Shown here: positions 37,504 through 47,091 of the stretch, piece after piece
How the letters are laid out: the number at the start of each line of letters is the position of its first letter
How positions within the stretch are numbered: the stretch's first letter is position 1
Assembly: GCA_044350805.1 (NCBI GenBank)
Contig: JBILGU010000008.1
Span: 62,001-126,000 of the forward strand
DNA: 64,000 bases
Source of the DNA: UBA6136 sp044350805
GTDB taxonomy: Bacteria > Pseudomonadota > Gammaproteobacteria > Methylococcales > Methylococcaceae
Reading direction: 5' to 3'
The notes under the pieces: model-generated
What the model saw: only the letters and a program-made list of their open reading frames with translations
Database searches by the model: none
Told to the model about the DNA's origin: nothing
Made by a program: the position numbers and the translations under genes

Positions 37504-40146
37504 ATGCGTAACGGAACCCCAAAAACGATCCGCCTCCGCGACTATAAAGTACCCGATTTCATCGTTGAGACGGTTGATCTTCTTTTCGATCTGAAAGAAG
37601 AAAACACCCGCGTCACAAGCACATTGACGCTGCGCCGGAATCCCAAGGGGGATCGTGAAGCCTCTTTGCATCTTGACGGTGAAAACTTGACGCTGATTTC
37701 CGTCAAGATCGCGGGTGCGCCCGTCGGCGCAAAAGACTATCTCCTTTCGGAGGAGGCCCTTCAGTTGCGTCACCTCCCTGACGGCCCCTTTCAGGTTGAA
37801 ATCGTCACTGAAATCAACCCGCGGGAAAATACGGCGCTCGAAGGGCTTTATCTCTCCAGCGGGATGTTCTGTACTCAATGCGAGGCGCAAGGGTTTCGAA
37901 AGATCACGTATTTTCCGGATCGCCCGGATGTCATGGCGGTCTATACCACCACGCTGATCGCCGAAAAGCATAGCTACCCTGTCCTGCTTTCCAACGGCAA
38001 TCTTGATGGCCGTGGGGATCTCCTTGATGGTCGACACTTTGCACGCTGGGTTGATCCATTCCCAAAACCCAGTTATCTCTTTGCACTGGTGGCCGGACAA
38101 CTTGCGTGTCTTGAGGATCAACACACCACAGCATCCGGTCGCAATGTCACGCTACAGGTTTTTGCTGAACCCCAAGACATCGATAAATGCGGCCATGCAC
38201 TGGAATCGCTCAAAAATGCGATGCGCTGGGATGAGGAACGGTTTGGCCGCGAATACGACCTCGATCTCTACATGATTGTTGCGGTCAGCCATTTCAACAT
38301 GGGGGCCATGGAGAACAAGGGGCTTAACATCTTCAATACCAAGTATGTGCTAGCCAGCCCTGAAACGGCGACCGATTCCGATTATGAGCACATCGAAGGG
38401 GTCATAGGTCATGAATACTTTCATAACTGGACAGGTAACCGAATCACCTGCAGAGACTGGTTCCAGCTGAGTCTCAAGGAAGGCCTGACCGTTTACCGCG
38501 ATCAGGAGTTTTCTTCAGATCGCCACTCAAGACCGGTGAAGCGGATCGATGAAGTCAATATGCTGAGGAATCGACAATTTGTCGAAGACGCAGGTCCCCT
38601 CGCCCATCCGGTGAGACCGGATTCCTATATTGAAATCAATAATTTTTATACGCTGACTGTCTACGAAAAAGGCGCCGAAGTCGTCCGGATGCTTGAGACC
38701 CTCTTGGGGCGCGAAGGATTTCGCAAGGGAACGGATCTATATTTTGATCGCCACGATGGCCAGGCGGTGACTTGTGATGATTTCATCCGCTCTATGGAGG
38801 ATGCAAATCAAGTCGATCTGACGCAGTTCAAGCTCTGGTATAGCCAGGCCGGTACCCCCGAAGTCATCATCGATGAAAGTTACGATCCGGTGGCTGAAAC
38901 CCTCACGCTCAATGTCCGCCAGAGCAATGCACCGTCGCCGGGGCAGCCAGACAAACTGCCTCAGGTCATCCCTCTGGCTGTGGGACTTCTTGGACCGGAT
39001 GGCCAGGACTTACTTCCGAAGCTTGAAGGGGAAAAGGAACTTCCCAGTCGTACGACTCGAGTTCTGACGGTCAGCCATCAGGAAGATCAATTCACCTTTG
39101 TTGGCGTACCTCAAGGGACGATACTCTCTGCGCTCAGGGATTTTTCGGCACCTGTTCGTTTACAACAAAGCCGGACACCCGAAGAGCTAGCCTTTTTACT
39201 GGCCCACGATTCGGATGCCTTTAATCAATGGGATGCGGGTCAACTTCTGGCAACGCTGGCCATCCAGAAAAGCTATGAGGGTGAGGATGCATCCGGACTC
39301 ATGATGCTCCTGGTTAAGGCTTATGAGTCTGTTGCCCAGCGAGGCGCCTCCGATCTCTCGCATCTCGCGCTGCTTCTTGCCTTACCCGATTTTGACTATG
39401 TAGCCAGCTTTATCAGGGAGGTCGATCCGATTCGTCTGCATGCTGCACGTGAGGGCGTCAGAACCACCCTTGCTGATCGCCTATCTGGGGCCTGGGCAGC
39501 ACTGTATGACGTGCATCATGAGTCCGATAGCCGCCAGTTTGATGCACTCTCTATTGGTCGACGTCGGCTCAAAAATCTGTGCCTTGATTATCTGTCCACA
39601 CTCGACACCGCCGAGTCACGTGCCTTGTGTATGAACCAATTTGATCAAAGCCCAACCATGACGGATCGAATCGCTGCGCTGAATGCGATTGTCAACTCCA
39701 ATCACCCCGATAAAAACGAAGCGCTGGATCGCTTTTATCAGACCTGGAAAGAGGAGGATCTGGTCGTTTGCAAATGGTTTACCCTACAGGCGACTTGTCG
39801 ACGTCCCGGCGGATTAGCGGCGGTCCAAACCTTAATGCAGCATCCAGCATTCGATATCCGAACCCCCAATCATGTCCGGAGTCTGATTGGCGCATTTACC
39901 CAGTCAAACCCAGCCAATTTCCATACGGATGAGGGCGACGGCTATCGGTTCCTTGCTGATCAGGTCATCGAACTCAACGGCATCAATCCTCAAATTGCAT
40001 CAAGAATGTTGACGGCACTGACGGCATGGCGTCGTTTTGACCCCAGTCGACAACTCCTGATGCAAGGGGCCCTTGAGCGGGTTGCCCATACCCCCAATCT
40101 TTCCAGCGATGTCTACGAGGTTGCCAGCAAGGCGCTGGCAAAGTGA
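37504..40146 (+). CDS. pepN: Aminopeptidase N
   Basis: An 880-residue M1-family zinc aminopeptidase that trims N-terminal residues from peptides in the cytoplasm. The exopeptidase motif GAMENKGLN, the zinc site HEYFH within GVIGHEYFHNWTGNR, and the distal glutamate in LKEGLTVYRDQEF are all present. Length matches the E. coli enzyme (870). It is divergent from the large oxidoreductase, with 220 bases between. Confidence 0.96.
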   Translation: MRNGTPKTIRLRDYKVPDFIVETVDLLFDLKEENTRVTSTLTLRRNPKGDREASLHLDGENLTLISVKIAGAPVGAKDYLLSEEALQLRHLPDGPFQVEIVTEINPRENTALEGLYLSSGMFCTQCEAQGFRKITYFPDRPDVMAVYTTTLIAEKHSYPVLLSNGNLDGRGDLLDGRHFARWVDPFPKPSYLFALVAGQLACLEDQHTTASGRNVTLQVFAEPQDIDKCGHALESLKNAMRWDEERFGREYDLDLYMIVAVSHFNMGAMENKGLNIFNTKYVLASPETATDSDYEHIEGVIGHEYFHNWTGNRITCRDWFQLSLKEGLTVYRDQEFSSDRHSRPVKRIDEVNMLRNRQFVEDAGPLAHPVRPDSYIEINNFYTLTVYEKGAEVVRMLETLLGREGFRKGTDLYFDRHDGQAVTCDDFIRSMEDANQVDLTQFKLWYSQAGTPEVIIDESYDPVAETLTLNVRQSNAPSPGQPDKLPQVIPLAVGLLGPDGQDLLPKLEGEKELPSRTTRVLTVSHQEDQFTFVGVPQGTILSALRDFSAPVRLQQSRTPEELAFLLAHDSDAFNQWDAGQLLATLAIQKSYEGEDASGLMMLLVKAYESVAQRGASDLSHLALLLALPDFDYVASFIREVDPIRLHAAREGVRTTLADRLSGAWAALYDVHHESDSRQFDALSIGRRRLKNLCLDYLSTLDTAESRALCMNQFDQSPTMTDRIAALNAIVNSNHPDKNEALDRFYQTWKEEDLVVCKWFTLQATCRRPGGLAAVQTLMQHPAFDIRTPNHVRSLIGAFTQSNPANFHTDEGDGYRFLADQVIELNGINPQIASRMLTALTAWRRFDPSRQLLMQGALERVAHTPNLSSDVYEVASKALAK

Positions 40147-40158
40147 GGAAACCGAAGG

Positions 40159-41061
40159 GTGCGATACGGACTGACGACCTGGCTCTTACTCGTCCAGTTT
40201 GCATTAGTGGCATGCACTGGACGAGGTGATGAGGGCTCTCGCCACGGGAAACCTTCCGCGACCCGGGACTATGGATACGTCATCGGTGACCTCCTGCCGA
40301 TGGACTACCGGTTCGAACTTAAGGGCGATGAGATTGATCCCACGTCTCTCCCCTCTCCAGGTCCATTGAATGAATGGTTGAGCATTCGCCGGTATCACAT
40401 TGAGCATCACCCCCATCGTGAGGTTGATGAAACACGACTTCACGTGGAATATCAGATCTTCAAGGGAATAAAATCACCGGAACTTCTGACGCTCCCCTCC
40501 TTAACTTTCCGACTCAGAACGCACCCTGAAACTGCACTGACGACAGAGCCATGGAGCTTTACTTTGGTTCCTGTCATCCCGCCAGATCTCACCAATGAAG
40601 AGATTGAGCCACAAGAAGGTCTTGGCGTTGGTGAGATCGACACCCGTGCGCCGAGTCAGCGACTGGCCTATTGGTTCAGTGGAGGGTTGACCACTCTGCT
40701 CTTGATGATGCTCCGACGCTATTTGCAGCAAAGACGATATCGTCCGTTTCAAAGCTCACAGGGACGAATCCGGGCGGCTTTTCGGGAAGGCGCAGACCCC
40801 CAGATCCTCATGGAAGGTATGCGGCTGATGCATCGCGCCTTTGATCACACCTATGGGCAAACCCTCTTTCGTAGAGACATCCCGGCCTTCTTGATCGCAC
40901 ATCCCAGTTACCAGAAGACAGAAACCGCGCTTCAGGCGTTTTTCACAGTGTCAGGCCAAATTTTTTTTACATCAGAGCCTTTGAGCCTCGAGTCTAAGGA
41001 TTTGAGGCAACTCATTGAACTTCTGAGTCAATGTGTCCAGGCCGAGAGGGCACAGCTTTGA
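40159..41061 (+). CDS. MxaA-like lipoprotein of a vWA cluster
   Basis: A 300-residue protein starting at GTG 40159, twelve bases after pepN. A lipobox (FALVACTG, cysteine near residue 20) precedes a beta-rich periplasmic domain. One transmembrane segment lies near residues 172-190, followed by a cytoplasmic helical tail. The layout resembles MxaA, a methanol dehydrogenase maturation protein, but similarity is at the level of context and topology only. Confidence 0.55.
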   Translation: MRYGLTTWLLLVQFALVACTGRGDEGSRHGKPSATRDYGYVIGDLLPMDYRFELKGDEIDPTSLPSPGPLNEWLSIRRYHIEHHPHREVDETRLHVEYQIFKGIKSPELLTLPSLTFRLRTHPETALTTEPWSFTLVPVIPPDLTNEEIEPQEGLGVGEIDTRAPSQRLAYWFSGGLTTLLLMMLRRYLQQRRYRPFQSSQGRIRAAFREGADPQILMEGMRLMHRAFDHTYGQTLFRRDIPAFLIAHPSYQKTETALQAFFTVSGQIFFTSEPLSLESKDLRQLIELLSQCVQAERAQL

Positions 41062-41063
41062 AT

Positions 41064-42041
41064 ATGGGTTTTTTGACGCCTTGGGCCTTGGCTCTCCTTC
41101 CGCTCTCGCTCATCCCTTTGTTTCGTCGAGGACAGGAAGTCATCCTTTACTCTTCATTGAGCATGGTGCCGGAAGACCCTCTTTCCGACTGGATCGATCG
41201 GGGGCTCAAGATCATGGCCAGCCTCGCAGTATTGATGCTCATCGTGGGGATGAGTGGCCCTTATAAGCGCGAGCAGTCTGTTGAACGGATTGGGACAGGC
41301 GCACATATTGTGCTGCTGCTGGATCGCAGCAGCAGCATGAACGAAAACTTCACCGGTCGTTACCTGGGTGCCAAGGCCGGCGAATCCAAAAGTGCCATGG
41401 CACGAAAGCTTTTATCCGAATTTGTTGATCGCAGGATCCATGACCTTTTTGCCATGGTGGCCTTTGCTGCCGCACCAATCTATGTGCTTCCACTGACGGA
41501 TGATCGTACTGCAGTCCAGGCAGCCATCGCTGCCGCCGGTGGCCGAGGGCATGGGGTCACCAATATTGCCCCGGGACTTGCCATGGCCCTCGATTTTTTT
41601 AATCAGCGTCCTAAGGAAGGGTCACGCATCATCCTCCTCGTGAGTGACGGCGCTGCACGTATCGATGAACAGACGCGCGACCGGCTCAGACAGAATTTTG
41701 AGGAGACCCAAACAACGTTGTATTGGATCTACCTTCGCAATCCGACCAGTGCCCCCTTGACGGAAAAGCCAAGCAATCCCAATGAAACGACAACGCCAGA
41801 ATATTTTTTGAACGCCTATTTCGAATCACTCGATGTTCCTTATAAGGCCTTTGAGGCTGAAAACCCGGATGCCATGGAAAAGGCCATCAAAGAAGTTGAG
41901 CGATTGGAGAATTCGCCTCTGCCTTATCGAGAATTTCTTCCGCGGGAAGACCTCAGTAACGGATTTTTTATCGGCGCGCTCATGCTGATGCTGGGCCTGA
42001 TGGCGGCTCGCCTGCTGGAGGTTCGTCAATGGAGGCACTGA
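41064..42041 (+). CDS. von Willebrand A domain membrane protein (MxaC/BatA-like)
   Basis: A 325-residue protein with two N-terminal transmembrane helices, a vWA domain facing the periplasm, and one C-terminal helix. The metal-site motif D-x-S-x-S appears as LLLDRSSSMNE. The threonine and aspartate of later MIDAS motifs appear in the domain as well. I choose the ATG at 41064, just after the preceding stop; a start at 41031 adds residues lacking membrane character. It belongs to a five-gene cluster like mxaACKL. Confidence 0.8.
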   Translation: MGFLTPWALALLPLSLIPLFRRGQEVILYSSLSMVPEDPLSDWIDRGLKIMASLAVLMLIVGMSGPYKREQSVERIGTGAHIVLLLDRSSSMNENFTGRYLGAKAGESKSAMARKLLSEFVDRRIHDLFAMVAFAAAPIYVLPLTDDRTAVQAAIAAAGGRGHGVTNIAPGLAMALDFFNQRPKEGSRIILLVSDGAARIDEQTRDRLRQNFEETQTTLYWIYLRNPTSAPLTEKPSNPNETTTPEYFLNAYFESLDVPYKAFEAENPDAMEKAIKEVERLENSPLPYREFLPREDLSNGFFIGALMLMLGLMAARLLEVRQWRH

Positions 42042-42586
42042 TCAAGCGTATGCTCAATCCATGGCTCCTTCGGATTGCATTGATGGTGATGGCCGTCGGG
42101 ACCGCCGATGCCATTCATCAGATGATTCAAATTAATGAGATCAATGCTGAAATGGCGACTCCGGAGACCATCTTTGTAACCGATGCGTCGCCGCCAGAAC
42201 TGGTCTTTGCACGCGCCCACTGGCTTGAATCCAGAGACCCTTTGGAAGCCATTCGGCTCTATGGAAGTATTCTTCAGCGAAGTCCGCCGGGATTGATGGC
42301 ACGGATTCGTTACAACCTGGGGTCTCTCTACCTGAAAGATGCAGCCAAAATCTGGAAGAAAAACGGTCTTTCCGAGTACATCCGAATCAATACCCTTTTG
42401 GGCGCTGCCAAGGACAACCTTCGCGAATCACTGTCCATTGAACCATCGAACTGGCAGGCAAGATTTAATCTGGAATATGCAGAGCGAATCACCCCACCGC
42501 CAAAAGAACGACCCAAAAACGATTTTCAGGGCAACAAGGGCAGTGTATTCGCAACATTGCCCACCATTCCCGGTGGCGGGCCATGA
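42029..42586 (+). CDS. MxaK-like anchored TPR protein
   Basis: A 185-residue protein with an N-terminal membrane helix (about 11-30) and a tetratricopeptide-like helical region (residues 60-160, with AKDNLRESLSIEPSNWQARF). It overlaps the previous vWA gene by 13 bases and the next by four. Position and layout match MxaK of methylotrophs or the TPR component of Bat operons. Function inferred from context only. Confidence 0.6.
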   Translation: MEALIKRMLNPWLLRIALMVMAVGTADAIHQMIQINEINAEMATPETIFVTDASPPELVFARAHWLESRDPLEAIRLYGSILQRSPPGLMARIRYNLGSLYLKDAAKIWKKNGLSEYIRINTLLGAAKDNLRESLSIEPSNWQARFNLEYAERITPPPKERPKNDFQGNKGSVFATLPTIPGGGP

Positions 42587-43608
42587 AATATGGGGTCAGA
42601 ACTTGGATTTCTTGGCGTCTTTTTGTCTTGATTCTTGCCCTGGGCATTACGCTTGGTGTCCTATTCAAACCGGAAGCCACTCTCCCCCGTCGGGTCTACC
42701 GGTATACGTTCGTCCTTGATATCACCCAAAGCATGAACGCGAGGGATTACCATCAGGCAGGCTTTCCTGAGGATCGTCTGGGATTTACGAAGGCTTCAAT
42801 TCTGGCCGCTCTTCATGAACTCCCCTGCGGTTCCGAAGTGGGATTGGGTCTTTTCACCACACAATCGGTTCATTTTCTGTTTGAGCCCCTGGAGATTTGC
42901 CGACACTTCAGCGTGATCAACGATGCCCTCAGTCACATCGATTGGCGCATGGCTTGGTCCGCGGATACGCATGTGGAAATCGGCCTTTACTATGCCATTC
43001 GGGAACAGCTCAAAAAGGATCCCTCCACACGCCTCGTTTTCTTGACTGACGGGCAGGAAACCCCACCGCAAACGGTTAAGGCACAATTTGACAGCCCTCC
43101 GCAGGCTCTAAAAGGGCTGATCGTGGGCGTGGGCGGCAGAGCTCCGGTAAGCATTCCCCGCTATGATCGCGAGAATAACCTTCAGGGCATCTGGGAAAAT
43201 GCAGACATCGAAAAACCGCCGATCTCCTCAACGGTTTACTCTGAAAAGGTAGAGGTGCGCACCCTGCCGACGGAAGGGCCCTATTTGTCCTGGATGGATG
43301 AAACCCATCTTAAACAGCTAGCGGCCACCACCGGCCTCGGTTTTTATGCGTTATCAAACGCTGAAGGGTTAACTAAAGCACTATTGAATGATGATTTAGC
43401 GGAACTTCGACCCGCCTTGACCGATCTAAGGCTCTGGTGGGGTCTTGGCGCTGTATTTTTCTTCGTCATTGCCTACGGGCTGGAAAAAACGCAACCCGGT
43501 TTGCGTGCTTCCAGATTTATTCCGAACAGCAGATTCCGATTTTTGAGCCCCAAGGGCTTGGGCAGAGGAAAACCGTCGGAATACACGACAACAACAAAAC
43601 AAAACTGA
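42583..43608 (+). CDS. Second von Willebrand A domain membrane protein (MxaL-like)
   Basis: A 341-residue protein with an N-terminal anchor, a periplasmic vWA domain and a C-terminal membrane helix near residues 283-303. Its metal-site motif is D-x-T-x-S in FVLDITQSMNARDY. It is coupled by ATGA overlap to the MxaK-like gene. Such proteins pair with MoxR-type AAA ATPases in insertion of metals or assembly of periplasmic enzymes. No moxR gene lies nearby. Confidence 0.75.
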   Translation: MKYGVRTWISWRLFVLILALGITLGVLFKPEATLPRRVYRYTFVLDITQSMNARDYHQAGFPEDRLGFTKASILAALHELPCGSEVGLGLFTTQSVHFLFEPLEICRHFSVINDALSHIDWRMAWSADTHVEIGLYYAIREQLKKDPSTRLVFLTDGQETPPQTVKAQFDSPPQALKGLIVGVGGRAPVSIPRYDRENNLQGIWENADIEKPPISSTVYSEKVEVRTLPTEGPYLSWMDETHLKQLAATTGLGFYALSNAEGLTKALLNDDLAELRPALTDLRLWWGLGAVFFFVIAYGLEKTQPGLRASRFIPNSRFRFLSPKGLGRGKPSEYTTTTKQN

Positions 43609-43619
43609 GGAGTCCAGTC

Positions 43620-43919
43620 ATGGCGATGCTTCTTTCCGTCCTTTTTACGATGGGATTTGCTTATTGGTTCTCTAAAACCGCAACCCGGCTGGGTGCCAGC
43701 GGTTTCCACTGGGCCATCGTGGGCGCAGTTTCTTACCAGCTTCCGGCATGGGGCTGGATGATCACCGTTTCCAAGCCCTATATCTCGGCGATTCAAGGTA
43801 CGGCTAATCGGGCCGCGTTCGGAGCCGGCATGATGGGCCACTCTTGGCTTCTGGTCGGACTGGTAACAGCCCTCCTCGTCTATAAATTTGCGCTTTTGAA
43901 GACCAACGTCAAAAGCTAA
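43620..43919 (+). CDS. Small membrane protein ending the vWA cluster
   Basis: A 99-residue protein with three hydrophobic segments and no recognisable motif. The ATG at 43620 has GAGG nine bases upstream; the longer upstream frame is a shadow of the vWA gene. It follows eleven bases after the second vWA gene and so belongs to the same transcript. Its stop overlaps the convergent glgP stop. Confidence 0.65.
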   Translation: MAMLLSVLFTMGFAYWFSKTATRLGASGFHWAIVGAVSYQLPAWGWMITVSKPYISAIQGTANRAAFGAGMMGHSWLLVGLVTALLVYKFALLKTNVKS

Positions 43920-46408
43920 TTCGGAAGATGACTCCCCGGGTAGAGCACTGCCCGGGGTGAAATACCCCAGATTTCTCGTGCATACGTTTCTATTGCGCGA
44001 TCGCTTGAAAATCGGCCGGTTCTTGCAATGTTGAGAATCGCCTTTTTCGCCCAGTTATCCGGATCTTCCCAGAGCGCGTCCACTTTTCTTTGTTGCTCTA
44101 GATAGCTTTCAAAATCGGCCAACAACATGAAGGAGTCGCCTTCATGAAGAAGGCTGTCGACCAATGGGATGAATCTTCCTGGATCATCGGCCGAAAAGTA
44201 GCCGGATCGAATCAATTCAAGCGCATCTTTCAGTGCATCAGAGCGGTTTAAAAAGTGTAATGGGTCATAGCCATTCTGCTTAATATCGGAGAGTTCCTGC
44301 TCTGTCTTTCCGAAGAGAAAGAAGTTCTCATCACCTACCGCCTTCAGAATTTCGATATTGGCACCATCGTAGGTCCCAATCGTCAATGCGCCATTGATGG
44401 CCATTTTCATATTGCCTGTGCCGGAGGCTTCCGTCCCTGCTGTCGAGATTTGCTCTGAAAGATCAACAGCGGGAATCAGGTGCATTGCCTTGGTGACACA
44501 ATAATCAGGAAGGAAGTAGACCTTAAGACGACCGTTCACCCGAGGGTCTTGGTTGATGACCTGTGCCACATCATTGATCAGCTTGATGATGAGTTTTGCG
44601 CGCTGGTAAGCAGGGGCGGCTTTCCCTCCAAAAATGATTGTTCGGGATGGAGGATCCATGCCCCCGTTCAACAGTTGCCGGTAGCGGACCACCACATGCA
44701 ATATGTTCAATAGTTGGCGCTTGTACTCATGGATTCGCTTGATCTGAACATCAAAAAGACTGAACGCGTCGATTCCTGAAGGCAAACCCTTGGGTGAAGA
44801 TTCAATCCATCTTTGTTTGTTCGCCAGACGAACGTTTTTGAACGCTTCCCGAAATCCAGCATCTTCTGCAAGCGGTTCAAGACGATGGATCTCAGAAAGA
44901 TCCTTGATCCAGTGGGGGCCGATGGCTTCGGTAATTAGCTTCGATAATCCGAGGTTTGCCTGATGAAGCCAGCGTCTTGGCGTGACGCCATTCGTAATAT
45001 TGATGAAGCGATCGGGATAAAGTCTCGCAAAATCGCTAAAAATCGTGGTTTGCATCAATTGCGAATGGAGTTCTGCAACGCCATTGACCTTGTGACTTCC
45101 AACGATGGCAAGATGCGACATGCGAACACGCTTTCCATGATCCTCATCGATGATCGAGATCCGTCGGACAAGCTCTTCGTCATGGGGATTGGCCAACAGT
45201 ACTGTCGCAAGGAACCGCCGATTAATCTCAAAAATGATCTCAAGATGTCTTGGCAACAGTCGACCCAGAAGACTTACAGGCCAGGTCTCAAGCGCCTCAG
45301 GCATCAGGGTGTGGTTGGTATAGCTAAAACAACGACAGGTGATACTCCATGCTCGTTCCCAGGGGAGTTCCATTTGATCCATCAAAAGACGCATCAATTC
45401 AGGAATGGCGATTGCCGGATGGGTATCGTTAAGCTGAATCGCCACTTCATGCGGAAGTTGATCCATATCCCTTGGATCGCGCAGAAAGTTCTTGATCAGG
45501 TCCTGTAATGAGGCCGAAACAAAAAAGTACTCCTGCTTGAGTCGAAGTTCCCTTCCGACCAGCGTCGAATCGTCGGGGTACAAAACTTTAGAGAGATTTT
45601 CCGACCGATTTTTTAGATCGACCGCTCGAATGTAGTTCCCCTCGTTAAAGTAACGAAGATCAAAGTCACTCGTTGCTTTAGCAGACCACAGGCGAAGGTT
45701 GTTCACCGTATGTCCCCCGTAGCCTGGAATGGGAGTGTCGTATGCCATCGCCATGACATCATCGGTGTTGATCCAGCGATAACGGGTACTTCCCTCCCCC
45801 TCAGTAATCGTTTCAATTTCGCCTCCAAATTGGACGCGATACTGAACGTCCGTCCTTGGAAATTCCCACGGATTTACCCAGCGGAGCCAATTGTCTGGGT
45901 GTTCAACCTGCCAACCTTGTTCTATCTTCTGGGTAAAAAGTCCATATTCGTAGCGAATACCGTAACCAAATCCGGGCATGTTCAGGGAGGCCAATGAGTC
46001 CATAAAACAGGCTGCAAGGCGCCCTAGCCCACCGTTGCCAAGACCTGCTTCAGCCTCCACGGCTTCCATGTCTTCCATGCGAAGGCCCACGTTTTCCAGT
46101 GCTTCCTGGAATCGGTCACGCGCACGTAAATTTGAAATGGCATTCCCTAGGGTCCGCCCCATCAAGAATTCCATCGAGAGGTAATAGACTCTTTTGGCGT
46201 CGTTGAGGTAATAACTGCGCATTGATTCCATCCATTGCGCAATCAGGGCATCACGGACGACATAAGCAACGGCCTGAAACCAGTCGCGCTGTTCCGTTTC
46301 AACAGGATCTTTTCCCAAGAGATAGATCAGGCCACGAACGATGTGTTTTTCCAGTTGCGCAACGTCCAGATCATATGGACTCGGTACATGGCTTTTTGCA
46401 ATCGTCAT
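43916..46408 (-). CDS. glgP: Glycogen/starch phosphorylase
   Basis: An 830-residue GT35 enzyme that releases glucose-1-phosphate from alpha-glucans. The pyridoxal phosphate site EASGTGNMKMAINGALTIGT, with its lysine, is intact. Substrate-site blocks such as EAGLGNGGLGRLAACFMDS and FDVQIKRIHEYKRQ are also present. Length is normal. No other glycogen genes are in the window. Confidence 0.96.
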   Translation of the reverse strand: MTIAKSHVPSPYDLDVAQLEKHIVRGLIYLLGKDPVETEQRDWFQAVAYVVRDALIAQWMESMRSYYLNDAKRVYYLSMEFLMGRTLGNAISNLRARDRFQEALENVGLRMEDMEAVEAEAGLGNGGLGRLAACFMDSLASLNMPGFGYGIRYEYGLFTQKIEQGWQVEHPDNWLRWVNPWEFPRTDVQYRVQFGGEIETITEGEGSTRYRWINTDDVMAMAYDTPIPGYGGHTVNNLRLWSAKATSDFDLRYFNEGNYIRAVDLKNRSENLSKVLYPDDSTLVGRELRLKQEYFFVSASLQDLIKNFLRDPRDMDQLPHEVAIQLNDTHPAIAIPELMRLLMDQMELPWERAWSITCRCFSYTNHTLMPEALETWPVSLLGRLLPRHLEIIFEINRRFLATVLLANPHDEELVRRISIIDEDHGKRVRMSHLAIVGSHKVNGVAELHSQLMQTTIFSDFARLYPDRFINITNGVTPRRWLHQANLGLSKLITEAIGPHWIKDLSEIHRLEPLAEDAGFREAFKNVRLANKQRWIESSPKGLPSGIDAFSLFDVQIKRIHEYKRQLLNILHVVVRYRQLLNGGMDPPSRTIIFGGKAAPAYQRAKLIIKLINDVAQVINQDPRVNGRLKVYFLPDYCVTKAMHLIPAVDLSEQISTAGTEASGTGNMKMAINGALTIGTYDGANIEILKAVGDENFFLFGKTEQELSDIKQNGYDPLHFLNRSDALKDALELIRSGYFSADDPGRFIPLVDSLLHEGDSFMLLADFESYLEQQRKVDALWEDPDNWAKKAILNIARTGRFSSDRAIETYAREIWGISPRAVLYPGSHLPN

Positions 46409-46427
46409 TCGCTCAGGTGCCCGCTTG

Positions 46428-46883
46428 TTACGAGGGAATATGAAGAATCAGGTACGCAATGACTGCATAACGAAGGAACTTTCCAATCCCGATGATCAGC
46501 GTAGAAGTCCAAAATGACAGTTGCAACCACCCTGAGGCGAAACAAAGTCCATCTCCAACGACAGGGAGCCATGTGAACAATAGCGCTGGATATCCGTAAC
46601 GCCGCATGGCGATCACCGCACGATGACGCTTGGATTCATCGGGGTTTTCAGCAGGCCATTTTTTTCCTGCGAAATATCCAAGGTACCAGGTGGTAATGGC
46701 TCCGAGTGTGTTCCCAATCGTTGCTACGGTTAGTAAATCAAAAAGGGGGTGATTTCCAGCATGCACAAGAACACCCAGAACAGCTTCAGATCCACCGGGT
46801 GCTAGTGTGGATGAGATAAATGCGCTGATGAAAAGCGCCCATAAACCTGAAGCGCCTTCGATCAGCGCGTTAAGGGAAGACAT
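46428..46883 (-). CDS. yqaA: YqaA-family membrane protein
   Basis: A 151-residue inner-membrane protein of the VTT/DedA-like group. The segments SSTLAPGGSEAVLG, GNTLGAITTWYLGY and RYGYPALLFTWLPVVGDGLC follow the YqaA pattern. About four membrane segments are visible. VTT proteins have been linked to lipid transport, but YqaA is uncharacterised. It lies 20 bases upstream of the glgP stop region on the same strand side. Confidence 0.88.
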   Translation of the reverse strand: MSSLNALIEGASGLWALFISAFISSTLAPGGSEAVLGVLVHAGNHPLFDLLTVATIGNTLGAITTWYLGYFAGKKWPAENPDESKRHRAVIAMRRYGYPALLFTWLPVVGDGLCFASGWLQLSFWTSTLIIGIGKFLRYAVIAYLILHIPS

Positions 46884-46947
46884 AGACTTACCTGCTCGTT
46901 GGAATTTGACAGATCAAGGTCAGATTCCCTAAAATTTAATGTCTTGA

Positions 46948-47024
46948 GGCAACGTAGCTCAGTTGGTTAGAGCACCGCATTCATAATGCGGGTGTCGGCG
47001 GTTCAAGTCCGCCCGTTGCTACCA
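46948..47024 (+). tRNA. tRNA-Met (CAT), insertion site of the mobile element
   Basis: A 77-base cloverleaf including the encoded CCA. The anticodon stem CCGCA/TGCGG encloses the loop TTCATAA with anticodon CAT. The T-arm reads GGCGG TTCAAGTC CGCC. The acceptor stem ends in a G-U pair followed by ACCA. It looks like elongator tRNA-Met. The integrase gene begins its 3' end 51 bases downstream, so this gene's 3' end is the presumed attachment core. Confidence 0.95.
46998..47024 (+). other. Presumed left attachment site (attL)
   Basis: The T-arm and acceptor 3' end of tRNA-Met directly border the element carrying the integrase. Tyrosine integrases of this kind usually recombine inside the tRNA 3' half and leave a repeat at the far end. 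No second copy is present in this window, so the core length is a guess. Confidence 0.55.
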
Positions 47025-47040
47025 TGTATTTCAATAAGTT

Positions 47041-47065
47041 AGGGACCTTCGGGTCCCTTTCTTTT
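47041..47065 (+). terminator. tRNA-Met terminator
   Basis: AGGGACC (47041-47047) and GGTCCCT (47052-47058) flank a stable TTCG loop and are followed by TTCTTTTT. Confidence 0.88.
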
Positions 47066-47073
47066 TGGGCCAA

Positions 47074-47091
47074 TTTACCCAGTTGGGTAAA
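47074..47091. repeat. Palindrome TTTACCC-N4-GGGTAAA, copy 1
   Basis: Perfect inverted arms TTTACCC and GGGTAAA around AGTT, overlapping the integrase stop codon. The perfect pairing extends to eleven bases per arm, 47070-47080 and 47085-47095. An identical half-site pair recurs at 47378-47395. Confidence 0.75.
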
